A stretch of 54,246 nt of DNA from an uncultured Campylobacterales bacterium (lineage in GTDB: Bacteria > Campylobacterota > Campylobacteria > Campylobacterales > Sulfurimonadaceae): the NCBI GenBank assembly GCA_903892995.1, contig CAITKP010000041.1, forward strand, positions 1 to 54,246, given 5' to 3'. Below the pieces are notes generated by a model. The model was not told the DNA's origin and made no database searches. It saw nothing but the letters and a program-made list of their open reading frames with translations. Shown here piece by piece: positions 38,188 to 47,467 of this stretch. Position numbers and translations under genes: made by a program. Each line of letters starts with the position of its first letter. The stretch's first letter is position 1.

Positions 38188-38415
38188 TTACTTACCAGTA
38201 ATCTTTTTAACACGGCTACTCATTGTAGCACCAACGCTTAACCAGTAGTCAAGACGCTCAGCATCAACTTTTAATACTTTTTCAGTTCCCATTGGATTAT
38301 AGTAACCAATAAGTTCAATCCAGCCACCATCTCTACGTTTACGAGAATCTGTTACCGCGATACGGTAAAATGGTTTTTTGTTACGACCCATACGAGTTAG
38401 TCTGATTGTTGTCAT
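38188..38415 (-). CDS. rpsP: Small ribosomal subunit protein bS16
   Basis: This 75-residue ribosomal protein opens [20 protein letters not shown] and continues [19 protein letters not shown], both diagnostic. It is the first gene of its operon. The AAGGAAAAAA-type ribosome site on the minus strand is clear. The region upstream (38416-38587) holds a short possible gene on the opposite strand. Confidence 0.98.
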   Translation of the reverse strand: MTTIRLTRMGRNKKPFYRIAVTDSRKRRDGGWIELIGYYNPMGTEKVLKVDAERLDYWLSVGATMSSRVKKITGK

Positions 38416-38464
38416 TTTTTTCCTTAGAATAATAGTGTATAGGGGAAATGTCGCAAAATAAAAA

Positions 38465-38584
38465 ATGAAAGTTTTATATTGCCTCTTGCCGCCTTTTGGC
38501 GTTATATACAGCTCACAATCACAGAGGGATTATTTTGAGAGCCAAAACGATGCGGAATTGTACTTAAAATTCTGCAAAAAGTAA
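38465..38584 (+). CDS. Possible 39-residue small protein between rpsP and ffh
   Basis: An ATG at 38465 opens a frame ending in TAA at 38582-38584. The product begins [17 protein letters not shown] and ends [11 protein letters not shown], with a charged central part. Amino-acid use looks protein-like rather than random, and it neatly fills the gap between the divergent rpsP start and the convergent ffh end. No good ribosome site is seen; the nearest is AGGGGA about 25 bases upstream. It could equally be non-coding. Confidence 0.35.
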   Translation: MKVLYCLLPPFGVIYSSQSQRDYFESQNDAELYLKFCKK

Positions 38585-38587
38585 AGA

Positions 38588-39943
38588 CTATCTCCTAAGA
38601 GAGTTCAAACTTCCTGGACCACCCATCTGACTGAGCATATTTTGTAAGTCCTGCATCCCTTTTTTACTTGAGAATTTTTTCGCCATTTTTCCAGCATTTT
38701 TAAACTGCTTTAAAATACGGTTTACTTCTACTTGAGAAAGTCCACATCCTTGAGCGATTCTTTGCTTGCGAGAGTTATTTAAAAGTTCTGGATCTTCACG
38801 CTCTTTTTTTGTCATTGAGGAGACCATAGCTTTGATCTGTTTGAGTTCATGTGAGTTGTCTAGATCAAAATCTTTTAGCGCATTGCCAAGTCCTGACATC
38901 CCTGGGATCATTCCCATCAAAGATTTCATACTTCCCATCTTTTTCATACTTTCCATCTGATCTAAAAAGTCATTGAAGTTAAACTCACCCTTTTTGATCT
39001 TTTTTGTCATCTCTTTGGCTTGTTTTGTATCGATAATATTTGCTGTTTTCTCAGCCAATCCCTCGATATCTCCAAGACCCATCAAACGGTTAACAATACG
39101 CTCTGGAATAAACACTTCCAGATCCTCCATCTTTTCACCGCTTCCGATAAAGCGAAGAGGAACCTGTACTTGAGAAGAGAGACCTAAAGCAACACCACCT
39201 TTAGAATCACCATCATATTTACTAAGAATAACTCCATCAATTCCGATCTGTTCTTTAAAGCTAATAGCAGTTCTTACAGAATCTTGTCCCGTTAAAGAGT
39301 CCGCTACATAAAAAATCTCATCTGGAGCAGCAACTTTTTTCACTTCATGAAGCTCACGCATAAGCTCTTCATCAATCGCCAAACGTCCAGCAGTATCTAT
39401 TAAAACAACATCAAAAAGTTTCGTATCTGCGTATTTAAGTGCCGCTTTGACAACCTCTACGGGATTTTTTGTCGCTTCATCTTCAAAGAGTTCAACTTCG
39501 ATCTTTTCTGTGATCTGACGGAGCTGTTCAACTGCTGCTAAACGCTGTAGATCGGCTGCAACAACAAGCACTTTTTTCTTTTTATTTTTAAGATAATACG
39601 CAAGCTTTCCTGTTGTCGTCGTTTTTCCAGAACCTTGTAAACCTGTCATCAAAATAACTGTTGGAGGATTTGGAGCGAAAACAAAACCTTTTTTCCCGCC
39701 TACTTCCAAAATAGAGTAGATTGTCTCTCTAAGTGCATCAAGAAATTGATCTTTTCCTATCCCTTTGGCTTTAGTTTTAAGCTCCACCTCTTGGATAAGG
39801 TCTCGAACTACTTTATGATTTACATCAGCTTTTAATAATGCTTTTTTTAGTTCTCCCGTTGCTTTTGTAAGAGATTTTTCATCATCATGAAAACGTATTT
39901 TTCTAATCGCAGATGTAAACGATTCTGTTAATGTGTCAAACAT
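38588..39943 (-). CDS. ffh: Signal recognition particle GTPase
   Basis: Ffh binds signal sequences and 4.5S RNA for co-translational membrane targeting. The 451 residues comprise the N domain, the G domain (GLQGSGKTTTTGKLAYYL near 104, DTAGRLAIDEELM, and SKYDGDSKGG) and a Met-rich M domain (FLDQMESMKKMGSMKSLMG). It is a separate unit from rpsP in this genome although adjacent. The SRP RNA gene is not in the window. Confidence 0.98.
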   Translation of the reverse strand: MFDTLTESFTSAIRKIRFHDDEKSLTKATGELKKALLKADVNHKVVRDLIQEVELKTKAKGIGKDQFLDALRETIYSILEVGGKKGFVFAPNPPTVILMTGLQGSGKTTTTGKLAYYLKNKKKKVLVVAADLQRLAAVEQLRQITEKIEVELFEDEATKNPVEVVKAALKYADTKLFDVVLIDTAGRLAIDEELMRELHEVKKVAAPDEIFYVADSLTGQDSVRTAISFKEQIGIDGVILSKYDGDSKGGVALGLSSQVQVPLRFIGSGEKMEDLEVFIPERIVNRLMGLGDIEGLAEKTANIIDTKQAKEMTKKIKKGEFNFNDFLDQMESMKKMGSMKSLMGMIPGMSGLGNALKDFDLDNSHELKQIKAMVSSMTKKEREDPELLNNSRKQRIAQGCGLSQVEVNRILKQFKNAGKMAKKFSSKKGMQDLQNMLSQMGGPGSLNSLRR

Positions 39944-40000
39944 AAAACTATCCTATTATATTTATTAAAAGTGCGCAATTATACATGAAGCAAGCTTTTT

Positions 40001-40738
40001 TTATGATTCAAAGTGCTTAAATGCAGTTGGTTCTGCCGCTTCGAAAGTCATGCCTAAAAGGACTACTTTTCTTGCATGAAGCATTACACGTTTATATCTT
40101 CTTCCACCGTACTGCTCATCTCCGATGATCGGAAAATCGATGCTTTTGAGATGCACACGAATCTGGTGTGTACGTCCATGATGGATCACACATTTTACTT
40201 TTGTTTTTTTACCGCTCACGATTTCAGGAGTCACCTCTGTACGTGCTGGTTTGCCCTTTTTAGAGACTTTTGAATAAGCTTTGTTGTTCTTTTTTTCTGT
40301 TATGATCGCTTTGTCAATATCAACATTTTCAACTAAAATCCCATCAACCCATGCCACATACTCTTTATAAACTGTGTCTTTTTTGAACTCTCTAATCGCT
40401 TTTTCTCGAAACTCTTCATTTTTAACAAGCATTAAAACACCGCTTGTTTCACGGTCTAATCTATGAAGAAGTTTTGCATCTTTAAACTGACGCTCTATCT
40501 CATCAGAGTTTACAAATGCAGGCTTATCAACAACAATAATATCGTTGTTTTGAAAAATAGGTTTTATCTTTTCCACTTTTTCAATTTTAAAATTTGTTTT
40601 TGGATCTATATCGCCGCGTGCTATCATTACTTTCTTATTGCCAGCGTACACTAAACCTCTGTCAATAAGAGATTTTGCTTCGGAATTTGAGATTCCCTCT
40701 TGTGTTGCTAAAACTTTATATGCTTTTTCTTTTTCCAT
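40001..40738 (-). CDS. RluA-family pseudouridine synthase with S4 domain
   Basis: This 245-residue RNA pseudouridine synthase has an N-terminal S4-like RNA-binding region (NSEAKSLIDRGLVYAGNKKV) and the catalytic Asp95 in LLHRLDRETSGVLML. HHGRTHQIRVHLKSIDFPIIGDEQY (two adjacent motifs, HHGRTHQIRVHL and PIIGDEQY) is the other hallmark. The target, rRNA or tRNA, is not evident. It overlaps the Kdo transferase gene by one base. Confidence 0.92.
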   Translation of the reverse strand: MEKEKAYKVLATQEGISNSEAKSLIDRGLVYAGNKKVMIARGDIDPKTNFKIEKVEKIKPIFQNNDIIVVDKPAFVNSDEIERQFKDAKLLHRLDRETSGVLMLVKNEEFREKAIREFKKDTVYKEYVAWVDGILVENVDIDKAIITEKKNNKAYSKVSKKGKPARTEVTPEIVSGKKTKVKCVIHHGRTHQIRVHLKSIDFPIIGDEQYGGRRYKRVMLHARKVVLLGMTFEAAEPTAFKHFES

Positions 40739-41922
40739 TATATATTCCTAATATAGTTTATGACTCTGTCTAAATTGATCTTCTCATCCACTGTCGATGG
40801 CGGAAGCTCTTCTGCTTTTAAAAGTGCCTGACACACTTCGCTATTTTCAATATACTGTACATGATGGACATATTTAAAAAGCTCTTTTTGATCGTGAAAA
40901 TGTTTTCCCGTAATGATCTTACAGCCAAAATGTGCAGGTTCGAGTGGATTGTGTCCACCAACATCTTCTCTAAACGCACCGCCTAAAATCGCTATGTCAC
41001 TGATATTATAGATGTTGTTGAGTTCTCCCATCATATCGACTAAAACAATATCGCTTGAGAGACTTTTATCTTCACTAAAACGGCTTACATGTAAAGTGCC
41101 TTTTGAGGATAAGCCTTGTTGTTCACAAAAATTTTGTATCAGTTTATAAACGGTTTCAAATCGCTCGGGATGGCGAGGTACAATAAAGAGCTTTGCTTCT
41201 CTTTTTTTTATAAATTCTGCATACTCATCAAGAATCAACTTCTCTTCACCATCATGTGTGCTTGCGGCAACGATTGTAAGTATTGCGGGCTTTTGGTACA
41301 CTTTATTTTCTTTTATCTCTTGAGCCAATTTAATATTGCCCACGATCTCAATATTTTTAGCACCCAAAGTCTCAAATCTATAAGCATCGATTTCACTTTG
41401 GCAAAAAACGACATCGACATAAGAGAGAAGTCGTTTATAAAACCAACTCATCTTCATATATTTTTTGACACTTTTATCTGAAATGCGCGCATTTAAAAGT
41501 ACGATTTTTGCACCTTTTGCCGACATAATTGCCAGCAGCATATACCAAAACTCTGCTTCTAAAACAACAAGAAGCTTTTGAGGTTTTGCCCAAAAGGGTA
41601 AAAATATCTCAAAAGGCAAGTATCTCAAATCTACTCCATACTTTTTTGCTTCATTGTATCCAGTATGCGTGATTGTCGTGATTTTAACCTCATCTTTTTT
41701 GCAATGATCTAAAATCGGCTTTATCGCTCTTGCTTCTCCAAGAGAACAAACATGAAACCAAATACCCTTACTCTCTTTAAATTTTGGATTATTAAAAAGA
41801 AAAAAACGAGCTGGAAGTGATTCTTTATATTTTTGTTTAAGAGAGAGAGTGATTAAAAGCGGCAGTGCCAAAATGTAGAGCACTGTGCTTATAATAAAGT
41901 AGAGAAAAGAAAATGGCTTCAA
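40738..41922 (-). CDS. waaA: 3-deoxy-D-manno-octulosonic acid (Kdo) transferase
   Basis: WaaA attaches Kdo to lipid A precursors at the inner membrane. It has an N-terminal membrane anchor and motifs typical of the family: IWFHVCSLGEARAI, ITTITHTGYNEAKK, LLNARISDKSVK, HPERFETV and GGAFREDVGGHNPLEP. An ORF from ATG 41976 would overlap the zinc-ribbon gene by 52 bases. I prefer TTG at 41922, three bases after that gene's stop, which gives the natural opening MKPFSFLYFIIS. One TTACATGTAA is at 41085. Confidence 0.92.
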   Translation of the reverse strand: MKPFSFLYFIISTVLYILALPLLITLSLKQKYKESLPARFFLFNNPKFKESKGIWFHVCSLGEARAIKPILDHCKKDEVKITTITHTGYNEAKKYGVDLRYLPFEIFLPFWAKPQKLLVVLEAEFWYMLLAIMSAKGAKIVLLNARISDKSVKKYMKMSWFYKRLLSYVDVVFCQSEIDAYRFETLGAKNIEIVGNIKLAQEIKENKVYQKPAILTIVAASTHDGEEKLILDEYAEFIKKREAKLFIVPRHPERFETVYKLIQNFCEQQGLSSKGTLHVSRFSEDKSLSSDIVLVDMMGELNNIYNISDIAILGGAFREDVGGHNPLEPAHFGCKIITGKHFHDQKELFKYVHHVQYIENSEVCQALLKAEELPPSTVDEKINLDRVINYIRNI

Positions 41923-41924
41923 GC

Positions 41925-42641
41925 CTACGCTTCTTCGCCTTGTGCCATATATAAAATACGACCACAATGTGGACAAGTGACGATCTCTTCGCCTTTAATA
42001 ACATCTGCATAAACTTTGTCATTTACATGCATAAAACAGCCCATACATGCTTGTTCTTTGAGTTCTACTGCAGTTGTATTTTTAGCCCAACGACGAATTT
42101 TTTGGTAAAAAGCTAGACCTTTTTGGTTCATTTCTCCAACAAGTTTCTCTTTTTTTGCAAAAACTTCACGGCGAGCAACTTCGATATTTGCAAGTTTCGC
42201 ATCTACATCAGTTTTGATACCTTCTAGATTTGTATCTAATTCTGCTTTTTTTGCACTTAACTCTTCATGCTTTGCTTTTTTTGCAGAAACAAGTTTGTCT
42301 AAACGTGCGATCTCTTCATTTGCAAAAGTTACTTGTTCTTTTGCAATCTCTTCTTCTAATTGAAGAGATTTCATCTCGCGCTCAGTTTTGATCTCTGAAG
42401 ATTTTTTCTTGTTATCTTCAAGTTTTGCAGAGAGTTCTGCCAAATGAAGCTCATTTTTATGCTTTTTCAACTCTTCATTTTTAATTTCATCTTCTAAAGA
42501 AGAGATTTCACTATCAAGGCTATTTCTTGTTGCAAGAGCTGCCTCGTATTTGTAGTTTGCCTCGTCTATTTGAGGTTCAAAAGCATCTATCTCTTTATCA
42601 ACTTCTGAAAGATCGATTAGTTGTTTTAAGTGTTTGTTCAT
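41925..42641 (-). CDS. Coiled-coil C4 zinc-ribbon protein (DUF164 type)
   Basis: This 238-residue protein is a long antiparallel coiled coil (about 10-170) followed by a C-terminal zinc ribbon with Cys199, Cys202, Cys223 and Cys226 (CMGC and CPHC). The family is widespread and is thought to act in RNA or peptidoglycan-related processes, but no function is established; in Helicobacter a homologue was studied structurally. It sits between nif3-like and waaA, a conserved arrangement in this phylum as far as I recall. Confidence 0.9.
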   Translation of the reverse strand: MNKHLKQLIDLSEVDKEIDAFEPQIDEANYKYEAALATRNSLDSEISSLEDEIKNEELKKHKNELHLAELSAKLEDNKKKSSEIKTEREMKSLQLEEEIAKEQVTFANEEIARLDKLVSAKKAKHEELSAKKAELDTNLEGIKTDVDAKLANIEVARREVFAKKEKLVGEMNQKGLAFYQKIRRWAKNTTAVELKEQACMGCFMHVNDKVYADVIKGEEIVTCPHCGRILYMAQGEEA

Positions 42642-42676
42642 CTATTTCCTTTTTTGGATGCGGTGCGACAAGTTCC

Positions 42677-43405
42677 CTATATATATGTAAAAGGGTTTTT
42701 TGATTGTGAAATTATAACCGCTAATCCTAAATTTTCCAAATATGTTTTTAAAATTTCTCCAAAAAACTGTTCACTTTCATAATGTCCTATGTCTATCATG
42801 GAGAGATTTATAGTTTTTGCTTCCATTGCATCATGATATTTGATGTCACCTGTTAAAAAACAATCAGCATCAATAGAGCGCATCAATGAGGCACCTGAGC
42901 CCGTTGTTAGTGCTACTGTTTTAATTGTTTCATGTGCTTTAACACACTTTACATGTAAGAGATTAAAAGCTTTTGCGACTTTACTAGCAAAATCATCAAA
43001 TTTTTCATCTACTTCCATATAGGCTACAAAACCCTCTTTTTTTGTAATTTTTAAGCCCAATATTTTTGTCGCAACATATTCATTGAGATGTGTTTGATCA
43101 AAATTGGTATGCATCGCGATATTTGAAATATTTTTTTGTATCATTTTTCTTATCAAATGCGCTGGATATTGATTAAATTGAAGCTGTTTGAGGCCTCCAA
43201 AAATTATCGGATGGTGCGTAATGAGAAGAGAGTTTTCCTCCATAGAATCCAAAAGTTTTTCATCTACATCTATACTCAAATATACTCTTTGCACCTCTTC
43301 ACTCAAATCCCCAAGTAAAAGTCCTGAATTATCCCACTTTTCTTGAAGTTCAAAAGGTGATATTTCATCTAAATAGTTATATATTTCTATAATCTTCACA
43401 CTCAA
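42677..43405 (-). CDS. Nif3-like dinuclear metal-binding protein
   Basis: This 242-residue member of the NIF3/YbgI (DUF34) family forms hexameric toroids with two metals per subunit. WDNSGLLLGD is near the start. Metal ligands are in LLITHHPIIFGGLK, AMHTNFDQTH and IDIGHYESEQFF. Proposed roles include GTP cyclohydrolase-like reactions and metal insertion; none is certain. It overlaps the NYN gene by four bases. One TTACATGTAA lies at 42950. Confidence 0.93.
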   Translation of the reverse strand: MSVKIIEIYNYLDEISPFELQEKWDNSGLLLGDLSEEVQRVYLSIDVDEKLLDSMEENSLLITHHPIIFGGLKQLQFNQYPAHLIRKMIQKNISNIAMHTNFDQTHLNEYVATKILGLKITKKEGFVAYMEVDEKFDDFASKVAKAFNLLHVKCVKAHETIKTVALTTGSGASLMRSIDADCFLTGDIKYHDAMEAKTINLSMIDIGHYESEQFFGEILKTYLENLGLAVIISQSKNPFTYI

Positions 43406-44160
43406 CTCCTTTGTCGTATGCAGCGGACATAGACAGATTTTGTCTTGTATCCAGCATCCTCTTTTTTAAACTCAAACATATTTGTGCTTTCCATCAAATC
43501 TACAAGTTTTTTAAAGCCGTAATTACGAGAATCAAACTCTGGTATTTTATTGGCGATTTTTTGCCCCACAGAACCCAGATAAGACCATCCTGCAAAGTCA
43601 GAAGTATCATCAACGGCATTGCGTAAAATAGCTAAAAGACGTATCTCTTTTGAAAGCTCTTTTGGATTTTCTTTCACCTCTTTTGGCTTCATATTTTTAT
43701 TGTCAATCTCACTGATTGCATCATCTCTAAGATTTTCAGTAAATATAAACTTATCACATGCGCTGACAAAAGATTTTGGTGTTTTTTTCTCTCCAAAGCC
43801 ATATACAATCAAGCCACTTTCGCGCAATCTTGAAGCCAAACGTGTAAAATCACTGTCGCTTGAAACGATACAAAAACCATCAAATTTATCCGAATACAAC
43901 AGATCCATCGCGTCAATAATCATCGCCGTATCTGTAGCATTTTTTCCCGTTGTATAAGCAAACTGTTGCATCGGATGGATACCATATTCAAGTAAAATAT
44001 TTTTCCAACCCTTTAACTTTGTATCTGTCCAATCTCCGTAAATCCGCTTTACACTCGCCACTCCATAATTTGCGATCTCATCTAAAAGACCCTCTATAAT
44101 CTTTGGCTGAGAGTTGTCTGCATCTATTAAAACGGCTAATTTTTTCTGTTCACTGCTCAA
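43402..44160 (-). CDS. NYN-domain RNase with C-terminal LOTUS/OST-HTH domain
   Basis: This 252-residue protein has a PIN-like NYN nuclease domain with conserved acids in AVLIDADNSQ, ATDTAMIIDAMDLL and VSSDSDFTRLASRLRE. A C-terminal winged-helix LOTUS domain of about 80 residues follows (LAILRNAVDDTSDFAGWSY and FDSRNYGFKKLVDLM). NYN-LOTUS proteins are RNA-binding or RNA-cutting; the bacterial role is little known. It is bracketed by a TPR protein and Nif3-like, with four-base overlaps on both sides. Confidence 0.9.
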   Translation of the reverse strand: MSSEQKKLAVLIDADNSQPKIIEGLLDEIANYGVASVKRIYGDWTDTKLKGWKNILLEYGIHPMQQFAYTTGKNATDTAMIIDAMDLLYSDKFDGFCIVSSDSDFTRLASRLRESGLIVYGFGEKKTPKSFVSACDKFIFTENLRDDAISEIDNKNMKPKEVKENPKELSKEIRLLAILRNAVDDTSDFAGWSYLGSVGQKIANKIPEFDSRNYGFKKLVDLMESTNMFEFKKEDAGYKTKSVYVRCIRQRS

Positions 44161-44741
44161 AATCTATCCCTTATTTTTTCTATCTCTTCTTTTGCCTCGG
44201 TAAAATTTGGATCTACATGTAAAGCTTTTTCATACATCTCTTTTGCCTCAATGTACTGTTGCATATCCACAAGAAGATTTGCATAATTAAAGTAGCTTAT
44301 TGCATAGTTTGGATCGATGGCTAATGCTTGTTTATAATGTTCTTGCGCTTTATCATACTCTTTTATTTTTCTGTATAAAGAAGCTATGGCATTGTGAAAG
44401 ATATCATTTTTTTGATCTACATGTAAGGCTTCTTGATAATAAGAGATCGCTTCATTTATATGCCCCTCTTTTGCTGAGATAAAGCCAAGTTTACCAAGAA
44501 TATCGGCGTTATTTTGATCTTTGACATTTGCTTCATCAAGTAGAAAAAATGCTTGTTTTAGATCCCCTTTGACAAAAGCTTCATCCGCTCTTTTTACCAG
44601 CATTTGTGGATCATATGAAGCTGAACCTTTGTTGTTTTCATCCTCATTTGGGCTTTTATCTTCAAGAGTTTGAATATGTGAATAAACTTTAAATGAAAAA
44701 AAAGCCGCCATTGCGATCATCAGTATTTGAAACAAACTCAT
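44157..44741 (-). CDS. Membrane-anchored TPR protein
   Basis: This 194-residue protein has an N-terminal membrane helix (FQILMIAMAAFFSFKVYS) followed by an acidic linker and about three to four tetratricopeptide repeats (for example AISYYQEALHVDQKND, AQEHYKQALAIDPNYA, AKEMYEKALHVDPNFT). TPRs are protein-binding scaffolds. It is the first gene of a six-gene run toward waaA. Two of the repeats contain the same CTACATGTAA palindrome (44214 and 44418) at the equivalent LHVD position, so here repeat copying and palindrome use overlap. Confidence 0.85.
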   Translation of the reverse strand: MSLFQILMIAMAAFFSFKVYSHIQTLEDKSPNEDENNKGSASYDPQMLVKRADEAFVKGDLKQAFFLLDEANVKDQNNADILGKLGFISAKEGHINEAISYYQEALHVDQKNDIFHNAIASLYRKIKEYDKAQEHYKQALAIDPNYAISYFNYANLLVDMQQYIEAKEMYEKALHVDPNFTEAKEEIEKIRDRF

Positions 44742-44805
44742 TTAATTCCTTTTTCATAATTCTATCATAAAGAGAATCATAACCATTTTGTAACAATCTC
44801 TGCGA

Positions 44806-44811
44806 TATAAT
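44806..44811 (+). promoter_or_regulatory. -10 box TATAAT before ppk
   Basis: TGCGATATAATC lies 30 bases before the ppk ATG at 44841 and has a plausible spacing. A second TATAAT at 44827-44832 ends only eight bases before the ATG and would give an almost leaderless transcript. Either could be the functional element. Confidence 0.5.
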
Positions 44812-44840
44812 CAGTAAAATTCAATTTATAATGGTTTGAC

Positions 44841-46940
44841 ATGGTAGTAAATTTAAAAGATCCAAGTTTATACAATAACCGTGAGCTTTCATGGCTCCAA
44901 TTTAACACACGCGTTCTCAAACAGGCTCAAGATGATTCTCTGCCTTTGCTTGAGCGACTCAAATTTTTAGCAATTTATGGCACAAATCTTGATGAGTTTT
45001 ATATGATCCGTGTAGCAGGTCTAAAAAAACTTTTTAGTGCAGGAGTTATTGTCTCAGGCGCAGACCGTCTTACGCCTTTGCAACAATTGATGGATATCAG
45101 ACAATATCTCCATCAAGAGCAGCAAGTGCTTGAGCTTTGCATGAGTGATATCTTTAAATCTTTAGAACAAGAGGGGGTCTTTGTTAAAAAATACAAAGAG
45201 CTCAATAGCAATGAAAAGAAAACTGCAACGAAAAAGTTTTTTGAGGGAATATATCCAATTATCATCCCTATCGCAGTGGATGCGACTCACCCTTTTCCAC
45301 ACCTCAACAACCTTAGTTTTGGAACTATCGTCAAGCTTTTAGACAAAGATGACACAACTGTAGAGCGATTTGGAATCGTGCGTGTTCCGCGTGTTCTGTC
45401 GAGATTTGTACAGATTTCGGAGGGCACTTATGTTCCTGTTGAAGATGTCGTCGCAGAGCATATAGAAGATATTTTTCCAGGATACCAACTTATCAAAAGT
45501 GTGCCATTTCGTATCACAAGAAATGCAGATATCGCCATAGAAGAAGAGGAAGCAGATGACTTTTTGGAGATCCTTGAAGAGGGTCTTAAACTGCGTAAAA
45601 AAGGGGAGATTGTCAGACTTGAAGTGGGTTCGGATGCAGATAATGAGATCATCGATTTTTTCAACTCTCACATCAATGTATTTAAAAATGATATCTACAC
45701 TTTTCATACTATTCTCAACCTTTCATCACTTTGGCAGATTGTTGGAAATAAAGATTTTGCACACCTTTTAAATGAACCATTCAATCCAAAACTGCTCGCA
45801 CCACTGAGTTCAAATGAGAATATTTTTTCCATTTTAGAAGCGCAAGATGTTTTACTGTTTCACCCTTATGAAAGCTTTGAACCGATCGTTCGTATGATTC
45901 AAACTGCTGCAAAAGATCCAGATGTCGTAACTATAAAAATGACACTTTACCGCGCAGGACCGCAATCACCAATCGTGCATGCACTCACAAGTGCGGCCGA
46001 AGCTGGCAAGCAAGTGACGGTTATGGTGGAACTCAAAGCAAGATTTGATGAAGAGAACAATCTCATCTGGGCAAAAGCACTTGAAAAGGCTGGAGCGCAT
46101 GTAATATATGGAATCTTTGGGTTTAAAGTCCATGCAAAAGCAACACTTATCACAAGACGCACCAACGGAAAACTCAAACAATATGCCCATATTGGGACTG
46201 GAAACTACAATCCAAGCAGTGCAAAAATCTATACAGATATCAGTTATCTTACAAGTAAAGACGAGATCACAAGTGACTTAACGCGCTTCTTTCACTTTTT
46301 GACAGGATTTAGTAAAAAAGGGAAATTAGAAACCCTCTATATGGCTCCAGCACAGATCAAACCAAAACTACTCTCTCTCATCAACAATGAGACAAGAAAA
46401 GGAAGCGAAGGAGAGATCATCGCAAAGATGAACTCTTTGGTTGATGATGATGTGATCCGAGCGCTCTACAAAGCAAGCCAAGCGGGTGTAAAAATAGAAC
46501 TCATCATTCGTGGAGTATGTTGTTTAAAACCTGGTATCGAGGGTGTAAGTGAAAATATTCGAGTTACATCGATCATTGGAAAATACCTAGAACATGCAAG
46601 GATTTTTTACTTTAAAAGTACAGCTCCACATCTTTTCATCTCAAGTGCGGACTGGATGCCACGTAACTTAGTGAGACGCATTGAACTCCTAACGGGAATC
46701 GCTGATGAGGAGTGTGCGGCGAGACTACTGCGTATTTTACGCCTGCAATGTAAAGACAATATGCTTTCTCACGAACTTCAAATGGATGGAAGCTACCATA
46801 GAGTCAAAATAAACGATCAAGAGAAGATCAATAACCATAAAATGATCGAAGAGTACATTGCAAATCTTTACAAAGCACATAAAAAAGAGTCTCCAAACTC
46901 TGTCCAGCAACTCGCACAAAGACTTTTCAAGGATTCATAA
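44841..46940 (+). CDS. ppk: Polyphosphate kinase 1
   Basis: PPK1 polymerises ATP gamma-phosphate into polyphosphate, an energy and stress store. The 699 residues contain the N-terminal NRELSWLQFNTRVL, the catalytic-domain motifs DPDVVTIKMTLYR, the autophosphorylated His in FKVHAKATLITRR, IGTGNYNPSSAKIYTD, and the second His in LEHARIFYF. Key motifs are intact. It overlaps the next gene by one base. There are no TACATGTA palindromes in this highly conserved gene. Confidence 0.97.
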   Translation: MVVNLKDPSLYNNRELSWLQFNTRVLKQAQDDSLPLLERLKFLAIYGTNLDEFYMIRVAGLKKLFSAGVIVSGADRLTPLQQLMDIRQYLHQEQQVLELCMSDIFKSLEQEGVFVKKYKELNSNEKKTATKKFFEGIYPIIIPIAVDATHPFPHLNNLSFGTIVKLLDKDDTTVERFGIVRVPRVLSRFVQISEGTYVPVEDVVAEHIEDIFPGYQLIKSVPFRITRNADIAIEEEEADDFLEILEEGLKLRKKGEIVRLEVGSDADNEIIDFFNSHINVFKNDIYTFHTILNLSSLWQIVGNKDFAHLLNEPFNPKLLAPLSSNENIFSILEAQDVLLFHPYESFEPIVRMIQTAAKDPDVVTIKMTLYRAGPQSPIVHALTSAAEAGKQVTVMVELKARFDEENNLIWAKALEKAGAHVIYGIFGFKVHAKATLITRRTNGKLKQYAHIGTGNYNPSSAKIYTDISYLTSKDEITSDLTRFFHFLTGFSKKGKLETLYMAPAQIKPKLLSLINNETRKGSEGEIIAKMNSLVDDDVIRALYKASQAGVKIELIIRGVCCLKPGIEGVSENIRVTSIIGKYLEHARIFYFKSTAPHLFISSADWMPRNLVRRIELLTGIADEECAARLLRILRLQCKDNMLSHELQMDGSYHRVKINDQEKINNHKMIEEYIANLYKAHKKESPNSVQQLAQRLFKDS

Positions 46941-47467
46941 TGGTACATAAATTTAAAAATATCACTCCCACTTTGGGAGAAAAAACATGGATCGCGCCCT
47001 CTGCTGATGTCATCGGTGATGTGAGTATAGGAAAGGATTGTTCCATCTGGTTTGGTTGCGTTGTACGTGGCGATGTACACTACATCACTATCGGTGATCG
47101 TACCAATATCCAAGATCTTTCAATGTTACATGTAACGCACTACAAAAAAGAGGACAAAAGTGATGGCAATCCAACTATCATCGGCAGTGATGTCACCATC
47201 GGACACCGTGTTATGCTTCATGGATGTACCATCGAAGATGCCTGTCTTATAGGAATGAGTGCAACAATTTTAGATGGAGCAGTCATAGGAAAAGAGTCTA
47301 TCGTCGGTGCTGGAGCACTTGTTACAAAAAACAAAATCTTCCCTCCTCGCTCACTCATCATGGGAAGCCCTGCAAAACTTGTCAAAGAGCTTAGCGATGA
47401 AGAGGTAGCAGAACTCTATGCATCCGCTTCAAGATATGTAAAATTTAAAGAGGATTATAGAGAATAG
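46940..47467 (+). CDS. Gamma-carbonic-anhydrase-like hexapeptide-repeat protein
   Basis: This 175-residue left-handed beta-helix protein has hexapeptide repeats. Zinc ligands are visible in TNIQDLSMLHVTH (His), and in DVTIGHRVMLHGC (two His), as in gamma-carbonic anhydrases and the YrdA/PaaY group. Activity as carbonic anhydrase is not assured; many members are acyltransferase-like or regulatory. It is co-transcribed with ppk (one-base overlap). A TTACATGTAA at 47126 covers the first ligand region. Confidence 0.88.
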   Translation: MVHKFKNITPTLGEKTWIAPSADVIGDVSIGKDCSIWFGCVVRGDVHYITIGDRTNIQDLSMLHVTHYKKEDKSDGNPTIIGSDVTIGHRVMLHGCTIEDACLIGMSATILDGAVIGKESIVGAGALVTKNKIFPPRSLIMGSPAKLVKELSDEEVAELYASASRYVKFKEDYRE

